Notes: generated by a model from the sequence alone, not told the origin. Numbered from the stretch's first letter, positions 32,219-42,460 are shown. The stretch: 64,000 nt of DNA from Roseateles_B sp041913905 (GCA_041913905.1 JAYSEK010000019.1:28155-92154); one strand, 5' to 3'. Translations and numbers: made by a program.

Positions 32219-34998
32219 CAGGCGGCCGCCGTTTCAGCGGGGAACACCGCCTGCCACAGCGCCAGCACGGCGGCCTGCAGCGGGGCCGTGCCCTGGGCGG
32301 CCTGCGCGGTTTCGTCCAGCGCGGTGCTCTGTTCGTCCAGGCGGGCGCGGTGCTGCAGGCGACGCAGCTCGCGGTAGGCATTGGCGGCGTTCTGCCCCAC
32401 GCCCGCGGGCAGCAGGCCGGCCTCTTCGGCGCGGCGCAGCAGGGCGATGTTGCCGGCGTTGGCCAGCAGCTCGGGGTGCTGGCCGGAATGCGCGAGGATC
32501 AGGTACTGCAGCGCGAACTCGGCGTCCATCATGCCGCCCGGGCTGTGCTTGACGTCGAACAACCCCGGCTTGACCGGCCGCGCCGCGCGCACCTTCTCGC
32601 GCATGGCCTGCACCTCCTGGCGCAGGGCCAGCGGGTCGCGCGGGGCGGTCAGCACCTGGCGGCGCACGGCCTCGAAACGCTCGGCCAGGCCGGCATCGCC
32701 CGCGCAGAAGCGCGCCCGGGTGATGGCCTGATGCTCCCAGGTCCAGGCCGTGTTGCTGCCGCGGCCGACCTGGTAGTTGCCGAAGGAGCTCATGGAGGTC
32801 ACCAGCAGGCCGGAGTTGCCGTTGGGGCGCAGCGCGGTGTCGATGTCGAAGAGCTCGCCCGCGGCGGTGCGCAGGGTCAGCCAGGTGATGAGCTTGCGCA
32901 CGAAGGCGGCGTAGATCTCGGGGGCGTTCTCGTCGGTGTCCTGCTCGTTGTCGTAGAGGAAGACGACGTCCAGGTCGCCGCCATAGCCCAGCTCCTTGCC
33001 GCCCAGCTTGCCGTAGGCGATGACGGCGAAGCGCGGCTGCTCGCGGTGCTTTTGCTTGAGGCGCGCCCAGGCCCAGTCGATCACGCATTGCAGCGTGGCA
33101 TCGGCCAGGGCCGACAGGTCATCGGCGACCTGCTCGACGGTGATCTCGCCTTCGACGTCGCGCACCAGGGTGCGGAAGACCTCGGCATGGTGGGCGCGGC
33201 GCACGCTGTCCAGCAGGGCCTCCTCGTCGGCCTCGCCGTGCTGGGCCCAGGCGTCGTGACGGGCCTGCAGGTCGGCGATGAAGGTGGCGCCGTCGAAGCG
33301 CTCGTGCAGCAGGCGGGTGTCGGCCAGCTCGTCGATCACGCCGGGGTGCTGCATCAGGTAGCGCATGGGCCAGCGGGCCAGGCCCAGCAGGCGCAGCAGG
33401 CGGCTTTGCACCGAGGGCCGCTCCACCAGCAGGGCCAGGTAGCTCTCGCGGCGCAGCAGGGGCTCCATCCAGTCGATGAAGCGCAGTGCGGCGTCCAGGC
33501 TGCATTCGCCGTCGCGCACGCCCAGGGCGGCGCGGCCGACCAGCCGGGCCAGACGCAGGCGCGACTCCTCGCGCAGGTTCTGCACCCGCGGCTGCTGGGC
33601 CCAGCGGCGCACGGCCTCGGCCAGCTCGGGCGGCAGCTTCTCCAGGAATTCGTCGGCATCCACCGGCAGGGGCGGGCCGCCGCACTGGCCCTTCTTGCAG
33701 CCGCCGGCGGACGGCGCCTGGCCGTCGTGCAGCAGGGCATCGAATTCGGTCGCCACCAGCTCGCGCACCTCGCACAGCCGGTCCAGCAGCTGGCAGGCAT
33801 CGGCCGTGCAGGGCATGTCCATGGAACGGGCGATCCAGCCCAGATCCTCGTCGCAGCCGGGCAGGCAGTGGGTCTGCTGGTCGTCCAGGAACTGGATGCG
33901 GTGCTCGACGCGGCGCAGGAAGTCGTAGGCCTCGGCCAGCTTCTCCGCGGTGGCCGGTTTCATCAGGCCGCGGGCGGCCAGGCGGCCCAGGGCCTTGACG
34001 GTGGAGCGGGTGCGGATCTCCGGGAACTGGCCGCCGCGCACCACCTGCAGCAGTTGCACGATGAACTCGATCTCGCGGATGCCGCCGCGCGAGAGCTTGA
34101 CGTCGTTGGCGCGCTCGGGCCGGCCGGCCGCGCGGCGCTGGGCCTCGTCGCGGATCTTGCGGTGCAGCTGGCGCAGGCCCTCGAAGACGCCGTAGTCCAG
34201 GTAGCGGCGGTAGACGAAGGGCGTCACCAGCGAGCGCAGCGCCACGGCGCGCGACGGCGGCTCGCCGGCCTCGGGCTGCTGCGGCGCGACCACCCGGCTC
34301 TTGAGCCAGGCAAAGCGCTCCCATTCGCGGCCCTGGACCAGGAAATACTCCTCCAGCATGGCCAGGCTCACCACCGGCGGGCCGGAGTTGCCGTTGGGCC
34401 GCAGCGCCAGGTCCACGCGGAAGACCTGGCCGTCCTCGGTGACGTCGCCGATCAGGGCATAGAGCCGCTTGGCCACCCCGCTGAAGTACTCATGGGCGGA
34501 GATGACGCGGGGGCCGAGCGTCTGGCCGTCGTCTTCGTAGACGTAGATCAGGTCGATGTCAGACGAGACATTGAGCTCGCGCCCGCCCAGCTTGCCCATG
34601 CCGATGACCCAGAACTCGATGGGCTCGCCGGCCTCGTTGCGCGGCTCGCCGTTGATTTCGTCCTGCTCCGCGCGGGCCTGGCGCAGTGCGGCGCACAGGG
34701 TGACCTCGGCGAGGGTGGTCATGGCCTCGGTGATGGCGGGCATGGGGGCGGCCTGCTCGATGTCGGCTACCGCCAGGCGCTCCAGCACCAGGTGGCGGCA
34801 GACCCGCAGGCTGCTGGCCAGGCTGCGTCCGCCGGCCTGAAGGCGTTCGATCAGGGCCTGCACGCTGTCCCGCCCGGGCAAACCCGCGGGCAGCAAGGGC
34901 AGCTCGGCCTCGTAGCGGCGCCTGATGCGCTGGACGAAGCGGCTGTGGGCGGCACTGGCGCCGCCGGTCTTCGTAAAACTTTGCTCCATGGCGCTCAT
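32218..34998 (-). CDS. glnE: Bifunctional glutamine synthetase adenylyltransferase/deadenylase
   Basis: A 926-aa GlnE that adenylylates and deadenylylates glutamine synthetase in response to PII and glutamine. Both nucleotidyltransferase halves are intact: GMGKLGGRELNVSSDIDL (near residue 135) for deadenylylation and AYGKLGGKELGYGGDLDV (near 665) for adenylylation, each with DxD. Start MSAMEQSFTK at 34998; ATG 34989 is an alternative. A Gly/Cys-rich insert (GGCKKGQCGGPP) near residue 430 is unusual. The following rhombosortase is translationally coupled. Confidence 0.96.
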   Translation of the reverse strand: MSAMEQSFTKTGGASAAHSRFVQRIRRRYEAELPLLPAGLPGRDSVQALIERLQAGGRSLASSLRVCRHLVLERLAVADIEQAAPMPAITEAMTTLAEVTLCAALRQARAEQDEINGEPRNEAGEPIEFWVIGMGKLGGRELNVSSDIDLIYVYEDDGQTLGPRVISAHEYFSGVAKRLYALIGDVTEDGQVFRVDLALRPNGNSGPPVVSLAMLEEYFLVQGREWERFAWLKSRVVAPQQPEAGEPPSRAVALRSLVTPFVYRRYLDYGVFEGLRQLHRKIRDEAQRRAAGRPERANDVKLSRGGIREIEFIVQLLQVVRGGQFPEIRTRSTVKALGRLAARGLMKPATAEKLAEAYDFLRRVEHRIQFLDDQQTHCLPGCDEDLGWIARSMDMPCTADACQLLDRLCEVRELVATEFDALLHDGQAPSAGGCKKGQCGGPPLPVDADEFLEKLPPELAEAVRRWAQQPRVQNLREESRLRLARLVGRAALGVRDGECSLDAALRFIDWMEPLLRRESYLALLVERPSVQSRLLRLLGLARWPMRYLMQHPGVIDELADTRLLHERFDGATFIADLQARHDAWAQHGEADEEALLDSVRRAHHAEVFRTLVRDVEGEITVEQVADDLSALADATLQCVIDWAWARLKQKHREQPRFAVIAYGKLGGKELGYGGDLDVVFLYDNEQDTDENAPEIYAAFVRKLITWLTLRTAAGELFDIDTALRPNGNSGLLVTSMSSFGNYQVGRGSNTAWTWEHQAITRARFCAGDAGLAERFEAVRRQVLTAPRDPLALRQEVQAMREKVRAARPVKPGLFDVKHSPGGMMDAEFALQYLILAHSGQHPELLANAGNIALLRRAEEAGLLPAGVGQNAANAYRELRRLQHRARLDEQSTALDETAQAAQGTAPLQAAVLALWQAVFPAETAAA

Positions 34999-35138
34999 GG
35001 CTGCGATGCCCCTGGGTAAGATGCCAGGGCATTCCACGAGCGAAGGGCTGCCATGCGCATCAGCACGCACGCCGGCCGAGGCTTCGAATCAAAACTCATG
35101 GTGTCCACTGCCGATTCCCGGCCTCTCGTGCCTCTGTC

Positions 35139-38100
35139 ATGTCTTCGCTGATTGCCCGATCGCTAGCCGTCGTCCGTCATCCGCTGCGGTGGACGCGCCA
35201 CTGCCTGCGCTGGGCGATCGTGAGCCTGCTGCTGCTGAGCACCTTGCTGCTGGCGGCCTGGCTCACGCTTCACTGGGCGATTCTGCCGCAGCTGGATCGC
35301 TGGCGTGAGCCGCTGGAGCAACAGGCCTCAAAAGCCCTGGGGTTGAAGACGCAGATCGGCCGCCTCGAGGCCGAACCCGGCGCCTGGCTGCCGGCCCTGA
35401 CCCTGCACGACCTGCGGCTCAGCGACGCCCAGGGCCGCACGGCCCTGCGTCTGCCCGAGGTCAAGGCGGTGCTGTCGCTGCGCTCGCTGTATGCGCTGGA
35501 GGTCCGCTTCGCGCAGCTGCTGATCAGCAAGCCCGAGCTGGAGTTGCGCCGGGACAGGAACGGCCGCATCTTCGTCGCGGGCCTGGACATCGCCGAGGGG
35601 GAGCGCGCCGCCGACGGCGCCGAGCTGGCCGACTGGTTCTTCTCCCAGCCCGAGTTCGTGATCCGCCAGGGGCGCATCCGCTGGGTGGACGAAAAGCGCC
35701 AGGCCCCGCCGCTGGAGCTCAGCGGCCTGGACCTGGTGATGCGCAATGGCCTGCTGCGCCACGACTTGCGTCTGGATGCCACCCCGCCGGCCGCCTGGGG
35801 TCAGGCCTTGAGTCTGCGCGGGCGCTTCAGCCAGGGTCTGCTGCGCCGGCCCAGCGATTTTCAACGCTGGAGCGGCGAGCTCTTTGCCGACCTGCCCCGG
35901 GCCGATGTGCGCGAGCTGCGCCGCTACCTGGACCTGCCCTTCGAGCTGTCCGAGGGCGACGGCGCGCTGCGCGCCTGGGCCGAGATTCGCGAAGGCCGGC
36001 CCCAGGCCCTGACCCTGGACATGGCCCTGCGCTCGGTGCGCATGCGCCTGTCGCCGCGTGTGGACGTGCTGGACCTGGGCGGCATTGCCGGGCGCCTGGA
36101 GCTGCGCCGCAGCGGCCAGCAGCTGACCCTGGCCGCCAAGCAGCTGGGATTCGAGCTGGACGACCGGCTGGTCTGGCCGCGCAGCGACTGGTCGCTCAGC
36201 GTGAGCGAAGAGCCGGCCGGTCCCCACGACGCAGCGAAAGACGCGACGCCGGACGTGACCCGCGGGCCGGTGCCGGGCCGCATCGTCGGCGGCGAACTCA
36301 AGGCCCAGCGCCTGGACCTGGATCTGCTGGCCCGCATCGCCACCAAGCTCCCGCTGGGCGAGCAGCTGCGCCGGCTGATCGACGACATCGGCCCCCAGGG
36401 CCAGCTGCTTGAACTCAACGCCGGCTGGGAGGGCAGCCTGGATGCGCCCCGGCGCTACCGGGCCCGCGGCCAGCTGCAGCAGTTCAGCATGCAGGCTCAG
36501 GCGGGGGCCGATGCCCTGCACGTCGGCCGCCCGGGGCTGGATGGCGCCAGCCTGCGCTTCGAGGCCACCGAGCGCGGCGGCCAGGCCCAGCTGCACATCG
36601 CGGACGGATCGGTGGAGTTCCCGGGCGTCTTCGAGGTGCCGCGCATCCCCATCCAGCGCCTGTCCGCCCAGCTGGACTGGCGTATCGAGCCGCGTCCGCA
36701 AGGGCTGCCGCTGGTCGAGCTGAGGGCCAGCGAGGTCAGCGTGGCCAACTCGGACCTGCTGGGCGAGCTGGAGGCCACCTGGCGAACCGGCGCCGGCGAG
36801 GGCGTCGGGCGCGGCGGCCGCCTGCCGGGCCTGCTGGAGCTCAACGGACGCTTGTCTGAAGCCCAGGCGGCGGCGGTCTGGCGCTATCTGCCTCTGGGCG
36901 TGGGCGAGCAGGCCCGCCACTACGTGCGCGATGCCGTGCTGGACGGCACGGCCAGCAACGTGCAATTCCGCAGCCGTGGCGATCTCTGGGACTTCCCCTA
37001 TGACCGCAGCAAGGACGGCCAGTTCCGCATCAGCGCGCAGGCCCGGGACGTGCTTTTGGCCTATGTGCCCAGCCGCGCGGCGCGCGATGGTGCGGCGGCT
37101 TACGAGTCACCCTGGCCCGTGATGGAGCGGGTGCAGGCCGAGCTGCTGTTCGACCGCGGCAGCATGAGCATCCGCAACGGCCGGGCGCAGGTGCTGGGCT
37201 ATGAGTTGAGCGGCGTCCATGGGGGCATCCGCGATTTGATCCATCACCAGGTGCTTGAGCTCGAAGGCAGCGGGCGGGGGCCGGTCTCCGAGCTGATCCG
37301 CTTCGTCAATGCCTCGCCGGTGAGCGGGTGGACGGGCAACGCCCTGGCCACCGCCACCAGCAACGGCAATGCCGGACTCAAGCTGAGCCTGCAGATGCCG
37401 CTGGACCGCGTCGAGGCCACCCAGGTCAAAGGAAGCGTGCAGCTGCAGGGCAATGACCTGCGCCTGCGGCCCGATGTGCCCTTGCTGGGCGCGGCACGGG
37501 CGCGGGTCGACTTCGACCAGAAGGGGCTGCAGATCATCGGCGGACAGGCCCAGGTGCTGGGCGGCGATGCCAGCTTCGAAGGCGGCAGCCAGAAAGACGG
37601 CAGCCTGCGCTTCACGGGTCAGGGCATGGCCTCGGCCGAAGGGCTGCGTCGCGCGGGCGAGATAGGCCTGCTGAGCCGGCTGGGGAGCTTCATGAGCGGC
37701 CAGGCCGCCTACCGGCTGCAGCTGGGCGTGCGCAGCGGCTGCACTGAAATCTCGGTTCAGTCCTCGCTGCAGGGTCTGGCGGTGGACCTGCCGGCGCCGC
37801 TGCGCAAGGACGCCGAATCCAGCCTGCCGCTGCTCTACCAGACCCAGCTGATCGGGCCTCAGCGCGACGAATTGCGTCTGGAACTGGGCACCCTGCTTCG
37901 GGCGCAGTACCAGCGCGAGCTCAGCGAGGCCGAGGCGCCTCGGGTGTTGCGTGGCGCCATCGTGGTCGACGACAGGCTGCCCGCGCTGCCGGACAGCGGC
38001 GTGCTCTTCCAGGCCCGTCTGGGCCGCGTGCTGGCCGACCCCTGGCTGGCCGCCGAATCGCAGCTGATGGGCCCCATGGGCGCCGGCAGCGCCGGGCCCG

Positions 38101-39275
38101 CCGACGGCGGCTACGGGCCCACACGCATCCAGCTGCAGGCCCAGCAGCTGATGGTGGGCGGGCGTGCCATCAACAAGTTCAGCGCCAACCTCAGCCGCGC
38201 CGATGCCTGGTCCTGGCGCGGCGCGCTGGAATCGGAGCAGCTGGCCGGACAGGTCGACTGGCGGGACAGCGCCGCGCCCCAGGGCGGGCGGCTCTTCGCG
38301 AGGCTGAGCCGGCTGTCGCTGCCCAAGAGCGAGGCCGACTCCGTCAGCCAGCTGCTGGACAGGCCCGACACCCAGGTGCCGGCACTGGACGTGGTGGTGG
38401 AGGATTTCGAGCTGCGCGGCAAGCGCCTGGGAAGGCTGGAGATCGAGGCGCAGCTGCAGGGGCCGCGCCTGCCTGGCGGACGGGAGTGGCGGCTCAACCG
38501 CCTGCAGCTCAAGAGCCCGGATGCCACGCTGAGTGCGACCGGCCAGTGGAAGGCAGAGGCCGGCCAGACCCAGCGCCGCACGCAGCTGGACTGGCAGCTG
38601 GACGTGGCCGATGCCGGCAAGCTGCTGGAGCGCCTGGGGCAGGGTCAGGTCTTGCGCAACGGACGAGGCAAGCTGCACGGCCAGCTCGGCTGGCAGGGTT
38701 CGCCGCTGTCGCCCGATTACGCCAGCATGGCCGGCCGGCTCAATGTGGCGCTGGATGCGGGCCAGTTCCTCAAGGCCGAGCCCGGCGTCGGCCGGCTGCT
38801 GGGCGTGCTGAGCCTGCAGAGCCTGCCGCGCCGCCTGCTGCTGGACTTCCGCGACGTCTTCGCCGAGGGATTTGCCTTCGACAACTTCGAGGGCGACGTG
38901 CGCATCGAGCGCGGTCTGGCCCGCAGCGAGAATCTGCGCATGCGTGGTGTGCAGGCCCTGGTGTTGATGGACGGCATGGCCGACCTTGCACGCGAGACCC
39001 AGGATCTGCGCGTGCTGGTCGTGCCGCAGGTCAACGCGGGAGGCGCCTCGCTGGCCTATGCCGCGATCAACCCGGCCATCGGCCTGGGCACCTTCCTGGC
39101 CCAGCTGCTGCTGCGCAAGCCCATGGCGGCGGCCGGCACCAGCGAGTTCCACGTGACCGGAACCTGGGAATCGCCCAAGGTCGAGGAAGTGCCGCACAAA
39201 GGCGGTGTGCCCGATGATGCCGCCAGCCAGCCCGCTTCCGCGGCGTCAGCCCCGTCCCGTCCTGTCAGCCCCTGA
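35139..39275 (+). CDS. YhdP family AsmA-like protein
   Basis: A 1378-aa protein anchored by one N-terminal helix (WAIVSLLLLSTLLLAAWLTLHWA, near residues 26-48). A very long beta-rich periplasmic body of the YhdP/TamB/AsmA kind follows, with the C-terminal DUF3971/AsmA2-like region (NFEGDVRIERGLARSENLRMRG, then VLMDGMADL and VVPQVNAG). Such proteins form bridges thought to carry phospholipids from inner to outer membrane. It is divergent from glnE and followed by a nitrilase-family gene, an order frequent in betaproteobacteria. Its end overlaps no gene; the next ATG is 10 bp away. Confidence 0.93.
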   Translation: MSSLIARSLAVVRHPLRWTRHCLRWAIVSLLLLSTLLLAAWLTLHWAILPQLDRWREPLEQQASKALGLKTQIGRLEAEPGAWLPALTLHDLRLSDAQGRTALRLPEVKAVLSLRSLYALEVRFAQLLISKPELELRRDRNGRIFVAGLDIAEGERAADGAELADWFFSQPEFVIRQGRIRWVDEKRQAPPLELSGLDLVMRNGLLRHDLRLDATPPAAWGQALSLRGRFSQGLLRRPSDFQRWSGELFADLPRADVRELRRYLDLPFELSEGDGALRAWAEIREGRPQALTLDMALRSVRMRLSPRVDVLDLGGIAGRLELRRSGQQLTLAAKQLGFELDDRLVWPRSDWSLSVSEEPAGPHDAAKDATPDVTRGPVPGRIVGGELKAQRLDLDLLARIATKLPLGEQLRRLIDDIGPQGQLLELNAGWEGSLDAPRRYRARGQLQQFSMQAQAGADALHVGRPGLDGASLRFEATERGGQAQLHIADGSVEFPGVFEVPRIPIQRLSAQLDWRIEPRPQGLPLVELRASEVSVANSDLLGELEATWRTGAGEGVGRGGRLPGLLELNGRLSEAQAAAVWRYLPLGVGEQARHYVRDAVLDGTASNVQFRSRGDLWDFPYDRSKDGQFRISAQARDVLLAYVPSRAARDGAAAYESPWPVMERVQAELLFDRGSMSIRNGRAQVLGYELSGVHGGIRDLIHHQVLELEGSGRGPVSELIRFVNASPVSGWTGNALATATSNGNAGLKLSLQMPLDRVEATQVKGSVQLQGNDLRLRPDVPLLGAARARVDFDQKGLQIIGGQAQVLGGDASFEGGSQKDGSLRFTGQGMASAEGLRRAGEIGLLSRLGSFMSGQAAYRLQLGVRSGCTEISVQSSLQGLAVDLPAPLRKDAESSLPLLYQTQLIGPQRDELRLELGTLLRAQYQRELSEAEAPRVLRGAIVVDDRLPALPDSGVLFQARLGRVLADPWLAAESQLMGPMGAGSAGPADGGYGPTRIQLQAQQLMVGGRAINKFSANLSRADAWSWRGALESEQLAGQVDWRDSAAPQGGRLFARLSRLSLPKSEADSVSQLLDRPDTQVPALDVVVEDFELRGKRLGRLEIEAQLQGPRLPGGREWRLNRLQLKSPDATLSATGQWKAEAGQTQRRTQLDWQLDVADAGKLLERLGQGQVLRNGRGKLHGQLGWQGSPLSPDYASMAGRLNVALDAGQFLKAEPGVGRLLGVLSLQSLPRRLLLDFRDVFAEGFAFDNFEGDVRIERGLARSENLRMRGVQALVLMDGMADLARETQDLRVLVVPQVNAGGASLAYAAINPAIGLGTFLAQLLLRKPMAAAGTSEFHVTGTWESPKVEEVPHKGGVPDDAASQPASAASAPSRPVSP

Positions 39276-39285
39276 GGAGCGCTTG

Positions 39286-40140
39286 ATGAAGATCGCCGCC
39301 ATCCAGATGGTGTCCACCCCCGATCCGGCCCGCAACCTGGCGCGGGCCTGCGAGCTGATGGCGCAGGCTGCAGCCGATGGCGCCGAGGCCGTGGCCCTGC
39401 CCGAGTACTTCTGCCTGATGGGACTGCAGGACCGCGACAAGCTCGCCATCGCCGAGCGCGACCTGGCCCAGCACCCCGATGCCGCCGCGCCGCTGCAGCG
39501 CGCCCTCGCGCAAACCGCCCGCGAACTGGGCGTGTGGGTGCTGGGTGGCACGCTGCCCATCGCCTGTGAAGGCGATGCGGCCGGGCAGCGCGTGCGCAAC
39601 AGCGTCTGCGTCTACGCGCCCGACGGCCAGCGCGCGGCACGCTACGACAAGATCCACCTGTTCCGCTTCAACAACGGCCGCGAGGCCTATGACGAGGGCC
39701 AGGTGCTGGAACGCGGCGGGCGGCCCGTGGTCGTGGACCTCCGGGCCCGTGACGGGCGTGTCTGGCGCACGGGCCTGTCCGTTTGCTATGACCTGCGCTT
39801 CCCCGAGCTGTTCCGCGCCATGAGCTTCATGCCGGGGCAGCCGCCTTGCGATCTGATCGCCGTACCCGCGGCCTTCACCTACACCACGGGCGAGGCGCAC
39901 TGGGAGCTGCTCCTGCGCGCCCGCGCGGTCGAGAACCAGGCCTATGTGGTGGCTCCGGCGCAGGGTGGCAAGCACGAGAACGGGCGCCGGACCTGGGGGC
40001 ACAGCATGATCATCGACCCCTGGGGCCAGGTGCTGGCCTGCCAGGGCGAAGGCGAGGGCGTGGTGATGGCCGAGCTGGACGGCGATCGCCTGGCCGCCGT
40101 GCGCACGCAGCTGCCTGCGCTGCAGCATCGCCTGCTCTGA
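39286..40140 (+). CDS. Carbon-nitrogen hydrolase (Nit2/omega-amidase-like)
   Basis: A 284-aa nitrilase-superfamily amidase. The catalytic triad is visible: Glu in LPEYFC (near residue 43), Lys in YDKIHLF (near 122) and Cys in SVCYDLRFPELF (near 166). The closing segment WGHSMIIDPWGQVLA is typical of the NIT1/NIT2 branch, which hydrolyses deaminated glutathione or omega-amides. The start MKIAAIQMVS at 39286 follows GAGGAGC. It sits directly after the YhdP-like gene, as is common. Confidence 0.93.
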   Translation: MKIAAIQMVSTPDPARNLARACELMAQAAADGAEAVALPEYFCLMGLQDRDKLAIAERDLAQHPDAAAPLQRALAQTARELGVWVLGGTLPIACEGDAAGQRVRNSVCVYAPDGQRAARYDKIHLFRFNNGREAYDEGQVLERGGRPVVVDLRARDGRVWRTGLSVCYDLRFPELFRAMSFMPGQPPCDLIAVPAAFTYTTGEAHWELLLRARAVENQAYVVAPAQGGKHENGRRTWGHSMIIDPWGQVLACQGEGEGVVMAELDGDRLAAVRTQLPALQHRLL

Positions 40141-40283
40141 GGGCGGCGGGGGCGGTATTTGCCGGCCCGGACCGTGTCCGCTGGGCGGCGCTGGCCGGTG
40201 CTGGCCGGTGCTGGCCTTTTCGGCCTCTTTTCGTGCCTTCGCCTGCGGCGGGATCCCGCACAGTGGACGCCTGGAGACTGCCC

Positions 40284-40847
40284 ATGATGCGCCCCGTCCT
40301 GCCCTTTCTTGCCGCGCCAGCCGCTGCCCTCGTGGTTCTGCTGAGCGCCTGCGGCACGCCCGCCGAGCCTACGCACATGCGCCTGGGTGCCGCCGAGCAG
40401 CTGCAGCTGCGCAGCTGGATTCCCGACGGGCTGAAGGGCCAGATTCGACTGGGGCAGGTCGGCGGCGGCGCAGAGACCTGGCGCTACTGGGGCTCCAGGA
40501 TCAGCGACGAAAGCCTGCGCATCGCCATCGATGAATCCCTGCGCGGCGTCGGGCTGGCCGCCGTGATGCCCGAAGGGGGGCGTTATGAGCTGCAGGCGCA
40601 GCTGCTGAAGCTGCAGCAGCCCAAGGTCGCGGTCGATGTGACGGTGGCGCTCTACATCCGCTACCGGCTGGTGGAGCGCGCCAGCGGCAAGCTCGTGTAT
40701 GAACGCCAGATGCGCCTGGTCCACACCACGCCGCTGGACGCCGCCTGGCTGGACATGAATGAGCGCCTGCGCCTGGCCAATGAGGCGGCCCTGCAGCAGT
40801 CGCTCAATGCCCTGGTGCGCGAGCTGATCGAGCTGCGCCTGGGCTGA
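40284..40847 (+). CDS. ABC-type transport auxiliary-like lipoprotein
   Basis: A 187-aa lipoprotein: signal peptide with lipobox LLSAC (Cys near residue 23), then a domain beginning LGAAEQLQLRSWIPDGL. The segments QLLKLQQPKVAVDVTVALYIRYRL and DMNERLRLANEAALQQSLNALV resemble the DUF330/PqiC-like auxiliary lipoproteins, but I do not see a clear family signature. It is a probable outer-membrane lipoprotein of unknown role, between a nitrilase-like gene and cutA. Confidence 0.75.
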   Translation: MMRPVLPFLAAPAAALVVLLSACGTPAEPTHMRLGAAEQLQLRSWIPDGLKGQIRLGQVGGGAETWRYWGSRISDESLRIAIDESLRGVGLAAVMPEGGRYELQAQLLKLQQPKVAVDVTVALYIRYRLVERASGKLVYERQMRLVHTTPLDAAWLDMNERLRLANEAALQQSLNALVRELIELRLG

Positions 40848-40902
40848 TGCGCCGCGGGACAATGAGAGCGCCACCTGCGTGGCCTGCCCTTTGGAGTCCG
40901 CC

Positions 40903-41247
40903 ATGTCTGCCCTTGCCGACGACGATCACCCGCTGCTGATGATCACGACCCTGCCCAGCCGCGAGAGCGCGCAGGCCCTGGCGCGCGAGGTGGTGCAGCG
41001 ACGCCTGGCGGCCTGCGTCCAGATCCAGGCCATCGACAGCGTCTACCGCTGGCAGGGCGCGGTCTGCGAGGAGCCCGAATGGCGTCTGCTCTTCAAGACC
41101 ACGCAGGTGCGGCAGGCCGCACTCGCGGCGCTGATCGCCGACCTGCATCCCTATGACCTGCCGGCCCTGCTGAGCGTGCCGGTCCAATGGGCCGAGCCGG
41201 GCTTCGCGGCCTGGATTGCCGATGCCGTGCGGGATCCGCAAGGTTGA
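40903..41247 (+). CDS. cutA: Divalent cation tolerance protein CutA
   Basis: A 114-aa CutA1 protein, a ferredoxin-fold trimer associated with copper and other metal tolerance. Characteristic segments are TLPSRESAQALAREVVQRRLAACVQI, YRWQGAVCEEPEW and LHPYDLPALLSVPV. The start MSALADDD at 40903 has TTTGGAG 8 bp upstream. The gene is convergent with the aquaporin of the arsenic operon (12-bp gap) and marks the left edge of the accessory block. Confidence 0.94.
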   Translation: MSALADDDHPLLMITTLPSRESAQALAREVVQRRLAACVQIQAIDSVYRWQGAVCEEPEWRLLFKTTQVRQAALAALIADLHPYDLPALLSVPVQWAEPGFAAWIADAVRDPQG

Positions 41248-41259
41248 AGCCCGCGCGCG

Positions 41260-41919
41260 TCAGTCGGCTTGCGAGGAGGTCCGCCCCAGCGCCCGATGCG
41301 CCAGCAGGCCCAGCCCCGCACCCAGGCATTGGGCGAGGACAAAGCCCGGCACGCTGGCCGGCGCGATGCCCGCGAAGCTGTCGCTGAACATGCGCCCCCA
41401 GGCGGCGGCCGGGTTGGCAAATGAGGTCGAGGCGGTGAACCAGTAGGCCGCACCAATGTAGGCCGCCACCAGGCCGGATGCCCGGCCGGCCGGCGCGCGC
41501 AGGATGACGAGCAGCAGGCCGGCCGTGGCCACCGTTTCCGCGATCCATTGGCCGATGCCGCCGCGCACGTGGCCGGACAGCTGCAGCAGCGGCAGCTCGA
41601 ACATGGCGTGCGCCAGCCAGGCGCCCAGCACGGCACCCAGCATCTGGGCCGCGATGTAGGGCAGCAGGCGCGCCCGGGGCAGCGCGCCTTGCCAGGCCAT
41701 CACCGCGCTGACCGCCGGGTTGAAGTGCGCACCGCTGAGCGGGCCGAAGACTTCGATCAGCACGTACAGGCCGAAGACCGTGGCGAGGGTGTTGGCCAGC
41801 AGCGCAAGGGCGGGCTGGCCGCCGGCCAGGCGCTCGGCCATCACGCCGGAACCGATCACGATGGTCAGTAGGCCGGCGCTGCCGATCAGCTCGGCCAGGA
41901 GAGGACGAAGGGCGCGCAT
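41260..41919 (-). CDS. aqpS: MIP family channel (aquaglyceroporin) of arsenic operon
   Basis: A 219-aa channel with six helices and two NPA loops: HFNPAVS and SFANPAAAWGR. It follows arsC by 2 bp in an arsR-arsI-arsC-channel operon. In ars operons of this type (AqpS of Sinorhizobium is the model) the channel lets arsenite formed by ArsC, or methylated arsenicals, leave the cell down their gradient. No arsB or acr3 pump is present, so this channel is the likely exit route, which is inference from context. Confidence 0.88.
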   Translation of the reverse strand: MRALRPLLAELIGSAGLLTIVIGSGVMAERLAGGQPALALLANTLATVFGLYVLIEVFGPLSGAHFNPAVSAVMAWQGALPRARLLPYIAAQMLGAVLGAWLAHAMFELPLLQLSGHVRGGIGQWIAETVATAGLLLVILRAPAGRASGLVAAYIGAAYWFTASTSFANPAAAWGRMFSDSFAGIAPASVPGFVLAQCLGAGLGLLAHRALGRTSSQAD

Positions 41920-41921
41920 GC

Positions 41922-42428
41922 TCAGCTCGCGGCGATCTGGTTCAGCGCCTGCTGCAGCTCGGCGCGGCTCAGCTGCTCCAGTGGCAATTGCAGCAACTGC
42001 AGCATGCGGTAGCCGATGGCCTGGCGCGTGAGCTCGAAGGCGCGGCGCTTGCCGGCGTCACCCCCTTCGGCATTCGAGGGATCGGGATAGCCCCAGTGCA
42101 CCTTCAGAGGTGCCAGCCCCTCGCCGCCGAAGAAGACCGGGCAGGCCTCGGCTGCGGCGCTGTCGCAGACGGTGATGACCAGGCTGAGCGGTGGCGCGTC
42201 GGACCGACTGAATTCGTCCCAGCTCTTGCTGCGGTAGCCGCTGGTGTCCACGCCGGCCTGCTGCAGCGCTTCCAATGCGAAAGGGTTGATGCGGCCGCTG
42301 GGCGCGCTCCCCGCGCTGTGGGCCTGGACGTTGCGATCGAGCCGGCGCGCCCAGTGATTGAGCATGGCCTCCGCCAGCACGCTGCGGGCCGAGTTGTGGG
42401 TGCAAAGAATGAGGACGTGAAAGGACAT
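41922..42428 (-). CDS. arsC: Arsenate reductase, LMW-phosphatase type
   Basis: A 168-aa arsenate reductase of the low-molecular-weight tyrosine phosphatase fold. The P-loop CTHNSARS (Cys near residue 9) is intact, and the segment SLVITVCDSAAAEACPVF carries two more cysteines, which fit a thiol relay. It reduces arsenate to arsenite with thioredoxin or glutathione. Upstream, a strong hairpin separates it from arsI (78-bp gap). Confidence 0.92.
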   Translation of the reverse strand: MSFHVLILCTHNSARSVLAEAMLNHWARRLDRNVQAHSAGSAPSGRINPFALEALQQAGVDTSGYRSKSWDEFSRSDAPPLSLVITVCDSAAAEACPVFFGGEGLAPLKVHWGYPDPSNAEGGDAGKRRAFELTRQAIGYRMLQLLQLPLEQLSRAELQQALNQIAAS

Positions 42429-42460
42429 GGTGTGGGGGAGTCGGTCAGGCGATGCAGGAG